Origin: Bacteroidales bacterium
GTDB taxonomy: Bacteria; Bacteroidota; Bacteroidia; Bacteroidales; Lentimicrobiaceae
DNA: 64,000 nucleotides
Direction: 5' to 3'
Assembly (NCBI GenBank): GCA_016705005.1
Contig: JADIZB010000011.1
Span: forward strand, 1-64,000
Shown: piece by piece, positions 59,989 through 64,000 of the stretch
How the letters are laid out: each line of letters opens with the position of its first letter
Position numbering within the stretch: the first letter of the stretch is position 1
The notes under the pieces: generated by a model
Databases searched by the model: none
What the model was told of the DNA's origin: nothing
What the model saw: the letters and a program-made list of their open reading frames with translations, nothing else
Translations under genes and position numbers: made by a program

Positions 59989-60074
59989 GAGAACAGTACA
60001 GAAAAACCTTTTTCTGATAAAATCCGGTATAAAGCCCTGCCCTATTTTAAAACAGCATTGACAAAACTTTAAAA

Positions 60075-61175
60075 ATGAATTCAAGAGAAGATTTTCTGCC
60101 CATCAATGGCACCGATTACGTTGAATTTTATGTGGGCAATGCCAAGCAGGCAGCCTACTATTACCAGACAGCCTTTGGTTTCCAACCCCTGGCTTATGCC
60201 GGACTCGAAACCGGATTAAAGGACCGCACATCGTATGTGCTGGTTCAGGATAAAATAAGATTTGTATTCACCTCCTCTCTTGTTCCTGACAGTGAAATAG
60301 CTGTTCATGCGATGAAACATGGCGATGGTGTCAAGGTTGTTGCCCTTTGGGTTGATGATGCCCGGAAATCATGGAAGGAAACTACTTCCAGGGGTGCAGT
60401 TTCGTGCCTGGAGCCGAAAGTTGAAGAAGACGAACATGGGGAAGCTGTATTTTCAGGCATCAGGACCTATGGTGAAACCGTTCATATTTTTGTTGAACGT
60501 AAGAATTACAACGGGCCTTTCCTTCCCGGCTATGTGGCCTGGAACCCGGAATACACGACAAAGGATGCCGGTCTGAAGTATGTTGACCATATGGTCGGTA
60601 ATGTAGGTTGGAATGAAATGAACAAATGGGTAAATTTCTATGCCGATACCATGGGTTTCACTCAACTCGCATCCTTTGATGATAAAGACATCTCTACAGA
60701 ATACACTGCCCTGATGAGCAAGGTAATGACCAATGGCAACGGGAGAATCAAATTCCCGATCAATGAACCGGCCGAAGGCAGAAAACGTTCGCAGGTTGAA
60801 GAGTACCTTGATTTTTTCGGAACCAGCGGCGTTCAGCATGTGGCTATGGCAACCGACAATATACTGGAGACAGTCGGAGAACTCAGAAAAAGGGGTATTG
60901 AGTTCCTTACTGTTCCCGACAGTTATTACGATACCGTTCTCAACAGGGTTGGAAAGATTGATGAGGAAATCCTGGCATTGAAGAAACTGGGCATCCTGGT
61001 TGACCGGGATGATGAAGGTTATCTTCTTCAGATTTTCACCAAGCCGGTCGAAGACAGACCAACAGTGTTCTATGAAATCATACAGCGAAAAGGAGCCAAA
61101 TCTTTTGGGAAAGGCAACTTTAAGGCTCTGTTTGAGTCCATCGAACTGGAGCAGGTCAGAAGAGGCACTTTGTAA
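60075..61175 (+). CDS. hppD: 4-hydroxyphenylpyruvate dioxygenase
   Basis: HPPD converts 4-hydroxyphenylpyruvate to homogentisate. The 366-residue protein has two VOC domains. The iron ligands are visible: His172 (KYVDHMVGNV), His255 (SGVQHVAMAT) and Glu334 (VFYEIIQRKG). The C-terminal GNFKALFESIELEQ is the family closing helix. It is placed downstream of hmgA although it acts first in the pathway. The following 211-bp gap holds repeat arrays. Confidence 0.96.
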   Translation: MNSREDFLPINGTDYVEFYVGNAKQAAYYYQTAFGFQPLAYAGLETGLKDRTSYVLVQDKIRFVFTSSLVPDSEIAVHAMKHGDGVKVVALWVDDARKSWKETTSRGAVSCLEPKVEEDEHGEAVFSGIRTYGETVHIFVERKNYNGPFLPGYVAWNPEYTTKDAGLKYVDHMVGNVGWNEMNKWVNFYADTMGFTQLASFDDKDISTEYTALMSKVMTNGNGRIKFPINEPAEGRKRSQVEEYLDFFGTSGVQHVAMATDNILETVGELRKRGIEFLTVPDSYYDTVLNRVGKIDEEILALKKLGILVDRDDEGYLLQIFTKPVEDRPTVFYEIIQRKGAKSFGKGNFKALFESIELEQVRRGTL

Positions 61176-61376
61176 TTTCGGATTTCGGATTTCGGATTTC
61201 GGATTGTGGATTTCGGATTGCGGATTGCGGATTGCGGATTGCGGAATTCGGAATGCTGATTGCGGATTGCGGATTGCGGATTTCCGGCAATCATTGATAA
61301 GTACTTTTTACTTTTTACCTGCCTGCGGCAGGCAGGCTTTTTACTTTTAGCTTTTTACTTTTAACTTTTTACATAT
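61176..61376. repeat. Short-word arrays between hppD and the fumarylacetoacetase gene
   Basis: Starting right after the hppD stop, GGATTTC/GGATTGC words repeat about fourteen times (61176-61285). A second array of CTTTTTA-type words (61300-61376) encloses the palindrome CCTGCCTGCGGCAGGCAGG. No ORF is supported. Confidence 0.85.
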
Positions 61377-61386
61377 CCTCCCCCCC

Positions 61387-62637
61387 ATGAATTCCTGGAT
61401 TAAAACACCTTCTCAAAGCGACTTTCCCATACAGAATCTCCCTTTCGGGATAGCATCTATCCCTTCCGGAAAAACTGTTGCCGTTACCCGGATCGGAGAC
61501 ACTGTGATTGACCTTGCGAAACTGGAGCAAATGGGTATCCTGAATGATCCGGGATTTGATTTCAGGGAGGTCTTCGGGCAGCCGTTTTTAAACCATTTCA
61601 TTGACCTGGGCAAGGAAGCCCACAGGGCATTAAGACGGCGGTTACAGGAAGTATTCAGTGATATCAATACCGATCAGAATCAAAAGGATGCCCTGAAAAC
61701 CAGCGCATTCCATTCCATTGATTCAGTTACCATGCAGATGCCGGTAAAGGTCAGCGATTATACTGATTTTTACTCATCCATCGAGCATGCCACCAATGTT
61801 GGCAAAATGTTCCGCGATCCGGCCAATGCCTTGTTACCCAACTGGCGTCATCTCCCGGTCGGGTATCATGGAAGGGCCTCTTCCATAGTAGTTTCCGGTA
61901 CTGATGTTCATCGTCCGAAAGGTCAGACCCTGCCGCAGGGATCAGATAAACCGGTCTTCGGCCCTACCCGTATGTTCGACTTCGAGTTGGAGATGGCATT
62001 TGTCGTTGGACAATCAACCCGACTTGGAGAAAGCGTAACAACCTCCCAGGCAGAAGATTACATATTCGGATTCCTTCTTTTCAACGATTTGTCAGCCAGG
62101 GATATACAATCCTGGGAATATGTTCCGCTGGGTCCATTTCTTTCGAAGAATTTCGGCTCCATAGTTTCACCCTGGATCGTAACTCTTGAAGCGCTGGAAC
62201 CTTTCCGGGTCAAAGGACCATTGCAGGATCCTGAAGTACTCCCTTACCTGAGAACCGATGGGCTGAGAAATTTCGACATTCAGCTTGAAGTATTGATCAG
62301 ACCCGGTAAAGGCGAAGAAAATCTGGTCTGCAAATCGAATTTCAGGCATATGTACTGGAACATCTGCCAGCAACTGGCACACCATACAGTAAACGGGTGC
62401 AACATCACTACAGGAGACCTGTATGCTTCAGGGACCATCAGTGGCCCTGATCCCGGCTCATACGGATCGATGCTTGAACTAACCTGGCGTGGCGCAAATC
62501 CTCTGACACTGAACGACGGTAGCAGCCGGAAATTTATTGAAGATCACGATGTTCTGATTATCCGGGGTTTTTGTGAAAAAGACGGATTAAGAATCGGCTT
62601 CGGTGAATGCAAAACAACTGTGCTACCTACACTATAA
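61387..62637 (+). CDS. fahA: Fumarylacetoacetase
   Basis: FAH hydrolyses fumarylacetoacetate to fumarate and acetoacetate, the last step of tyrosine breakdown. The 416-residue protein has an N-terminal SH3-like domain (FPIQNLPFGIAS) and a catalytic domain with DYTDFYSSIEHATNVGKMFR, LPVGYHGRASSIVVSGTDV, FDFELEMAFVVGQ, NDLSARDIQSWEYVPLGPF and SGTISGPDPGSYGSMLEL. Glu/Asp metal ligands are in place. Length fits the family. Confidence 0.95.
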   Translation: MNSWIKTPSQSDFPIQNLPFGIASIPSGKTVAVTRIGDTVIDLAKLEQMGILNDPGFDFREVFGQPFLNHFIDLGKEAHRALRRRLQEVFSDINTDQNQKDALKTSAFHSIDSVTMQMPVKVSDYTDFYSSIEHATNVGKMFRDPANALLPNWRHLPVGYHGRASSIVVSGTDVHRPKGQTLPQGSDKPVFGPTRMFDFELEMAFVVGQSTRLGESVTTSQAEDYIFGFLLFNDLSARDIQSWEYVPLGPFLSKNFGSIVSPWIVTLEALEPFRVKGPLQDPEVLPYLRTDGLRNFDIQLEVLIRPGKGEENLVCKSNFRHMYWNICQQLAHHTVNGCNITTGDLYASGTISGPDPGSYGSMLELTWRGANPLTLNDGSSRKFIEDHDVLIIRGFCEKDGLRIGFGECKTTVLPTL

Positions 62638-62646
62638 TACTACCCT

Positions 62647-63540
62647 ATGTTTAAAACCGTAGATCCTTCAAAAACAGCACACAGTGAATTGCATAAGCTG
62701 ATGCTTGGTGCCATTGCACCCCGCCCAATTGCCTTTGCCAGCACCATCGATGCCGAAGGACGACCCAACCTCTCTCCATTCAGCTTTTTCAACGCTTTCG
62801 GGGTAAATCCGAGTACCATTGTTTTCAGTCCGTCGCGCAGGGGTCGTGACAATACCACCAAAGATACCTTCGACAACATCAGGCAGGTACCTGAAGTTGT
62901 GATCAATGCGGTTACTTATGATATGGTGGAGCAGGTAAGCCTTGCCAGTACTGAATTCCCGAAAGGAGTCAACGAATTTGATAAATCAGGGTTCACCGCC
63001 ATCGCATCTGAAAAAATCAGGCCTTTCAGAGTTCAGGAATCGCCTGTGCAGTGGGAATGTCAGGTACGGCAGATTATCGAAACCGGAAGCGGAGGAGGTG
63101 CAGCCAACCTCGTTATTTGTGAGGTTGTTCTTGTGCATATCAACGAAGGGATTCTGAACAGCGAAGGAGTGATAGATACAAGCCTGATTGATCTTGTTGG
63201 CAGAATGGGCGGAGACTATTATGTCCGGGCCCATGGCAGCAGCCTGTTCACCGTAGAAAAGCCATTGACGAAACCAGCCATTGGAATTGATTCGCTGCCG
63301 GTACATTTGAGAAACAGCCCGGTACTGACAGGAAATGAACTTGGCAGACTTGGCTCATCCTTAAGACCGCCTTCAGCTGAAGAAATCAAAACAGCATCCC
63401 TTTTCCCCGGAATCAAAGAAATCACTGAGAACAAGGTCCTTACAACCGAAGCTAAACTTGAAAGGCTGCATTCCGTTATCCGCGAACTGTTGCATCAGGG
63501 TCGGAAAGAAGAGGCCCTGGCTATCGGGTTTCTTTACTAA
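62647..63540 (+). CDS. Flavin reductase-domain protein
   Basis: A 297-residue cytoplasmic protein with a flavin-reductase-like split-barrel domain (MLGAIAPRPIAFASTIDAEG, LSPFSFFNAFGVNPSTIVFSP, TEFPKGVNEFDKSGF). The C-terminal ~90 residues are helical and unassigned. It starts nine bases after the FAH stop, so it belongs to the operon. In related Bacteroidota operons such genes accompany FAH, but their role in tyrosine degradation is unknown; it binds FMN or FAD by family. Confidence 0.85.
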   Translation: MFKTVDPSKTAHSELHKLMLGAIAPRPIAFASTIDAEGRPNLSPFSFFNAFGVNPSTIVFSPSRRGRDNTTKDTFDNIRQVPEVVINAVTYDMVEQVSLASTEFPKGVNEFDKSGFTAIASEKIRPFRVQESPVQWECQVRQIIETGSGGGAANLVICEVVLVHINEGILNSEGVIDTSLIDLVGRMGGDYYVRAHGSSLFTVEKPLTKPAIGIDSLPVHLRNSPVLTGNELGRLGSSLRPPSAEEIKTASLFPGIKEITENKVLTTEAKLERLHSVIRELLHQGRKEEALAIGFLY

Positions 63541-63581
63541 ATGCCGGAATCATCAGTATGACATAGCAATGTTGAAAAAAC

Positions 63582-63615
63582 AAAAAGCCCGGCTCACACT
63601 TGCCGGGCTTTTTTC
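63582..63615. terminator. Bidirectional terminator
   Basis: The stem AAAAAGCCCGGC / GCCGGGCTTTTT with an 8-base loop lies between the convergent flavin-reductase and HmuY-like genes. Confidence 0.88.
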
Positions 63616-63639
63616 ACACATTTACAAACAAAATCCTGA

Positions 63640-64000
63640 TCACAACTTCTGATATTCAAATGTGGGATAGCCTTTCTGACCCTGCTCATTGTAAAAATCA
63701 GTAAAGCGGAGTTTAAAATAAAAGCCATCAATATTTTTAATGATATAGACCATTTCAGGGATAGCTTCATAAGTAACGTCGCCGGATGTAACATCTCCTT
63801 TCAAACGTTTCCATTCATAACCAATCACATCCCGGCGGGTAGATAAAACCATTTTTTCAGCAGCTTCCCTGTCAATCTGATCAAAAGGCATAACCGAATC
63901 CATTACAGCAGTGACAAGGGTATCGTTGATCAGTACACCGGTTACCAGATAGGGGTATTCCTCCCCTGTATCGGTAAATAGCATTGTTGTATACTGGGTA
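63640..64000 (-). CDS. HmuY-like protein, C-terminal part (runs off the window)
   Basis: The frame on the minus strand is open to the window edge (TQYTTMLFTDTGEEYPYLVTG at the start of the visible part), so the gene begins outside. The C-terminal pattern GFYFKLRFTDFYNEQGQKGYPTFEYQ matches the end of HmuY-type proteins, which are exported heme-binding or heme-related lipoproteins in Bacteroidota. An internal ATG at 63984 is unlikely to be the true start. The heme-binding part is not visible, so binding cannot be judged. Confidence 0.6.
   Translation of the reverse strand, partial: TQYTTMLFTDTGEEYPYLVTGVLINDTLVTAVMDSVMPFDQIDREAAEKMVLSTRRDVIGYEWKRLKGDVTSGDVTYEAIPEMVYIIKNIDGFYFKLRFTDFYNEQGQKGYPTFEYQKL

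Noticed and set aside
61070..61350. ORFs on both strands across the short-word array after hppD
   Set aside because: The frames exist only because the repeated word lacks stops; the products are low-complexity repeats.
34213..61376. CRISPR array
   Set aside because: The short-word arrays have 6-8-base units with no regular 30-base repeat/spacer structure and no cas genes nearby.

Overview
The window looks like a chromosomal segment from an environmental, probably anaerobic or facultative member of the Bacteroidota (Bacteroidales-like). The evidence is several secreted proteins with type IX secretion (T9SS) C-terminal sorting domains, a Rho factor with the long Pro-rich insertion typical of the phylum, an OmpA protein with calcium-binding TSP3 repeats, a GH3/beta-lactamase fusion, Bacteroidota-type -7 promoter elements (TAnnTTTG), and coding density interrupted by short-word intergenic repeat arrays. 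No plasmid, phage, insertion sequence, CRISPR or rRNA feature was seen; there is one tRNA (Leu-UAG).

Layout. 1-2332: two decayed genes, a frameshifted secreted Lys-C-like protease and a frameshifted membrane sensor with a PAS domain. 2486-13603: housekeeping and envelope genes (MsrA, tRNA-Leu, two beta-propeller proteins including a PQQ-type sugar dehydrogenase, Tpx, a VOC protein, GH3/beta-lactamase fusion, and a split transketolase whose halves are separated by a von Willebrand A protein). 14068-22982: a respiratory locus with a TorD-type chaperone, a Crp/Fnr regulator, an outer-membrane DUF5777 barrel, a b-type cytochrome and six c-type cytochromes carrying 23 heme motifs in total. 23078-33048: rho, gcvT, comB-like, DPP III-like peptidase, a porin, a Cys-less rhodanese with a Cys-rich tail, and OmpA. 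33137-36500: arsenic operon 1 (arsR-arsC-arsM-acr3). 37077-46965: MauE/thioredoxin fusion with a tiny Cys-rich lipoprotein, two tandem T9SS beta-helix paralogs, DUF4395 and a large hybrid histidine kinase. 47160-48256: fluoride-type operon (FluC/CrcB, DUF190, DsrE). 49383-52663: arsenic operon 2 (ArsR, permease, ArsE/F/G-like proteins) interrupted by a four-helix-bundle gene. 52910-58634: agmatinase family, DUF486 and a 1308-residue M6 metalloprotease. 58831-63540: homogentisate pathway operon for tyrosine degradation. The window ends inside a HmuY-like gene.

How it works together. The most interesting part is 14068-22982. A quinol-oxidising NapC/NirT-type heptaheme cytochrome resembling ImcH, a b-type cytochrome with a membrane-anchored heptaheme partner, two near-identical small periplasmic cytochromes, an outer-membrane barrel and two heme lipoproteins could move electrons from the quinone pool across the periplasm and perhaps over the outer membrane. 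Three related TGAT-N4-ATCA boxes lie at the locus, next to a Crp/Fnr gene, which suggests oxygen or redox control. This conduit role is inference; no terminal reductase was recognised in the window.

A second theme is metalloid and halide resistance: two separately regulated arsenic operons with visible ArsR-type inverted repeats at their promoters, and a fluoride exporter operon, within about 20 kb. Short-word arrays sit mostly next to stop codons inside or beside these operons, and one array pair flanks the four-helix-bundle gene in inverted orientation, as if that unit had been inserted.
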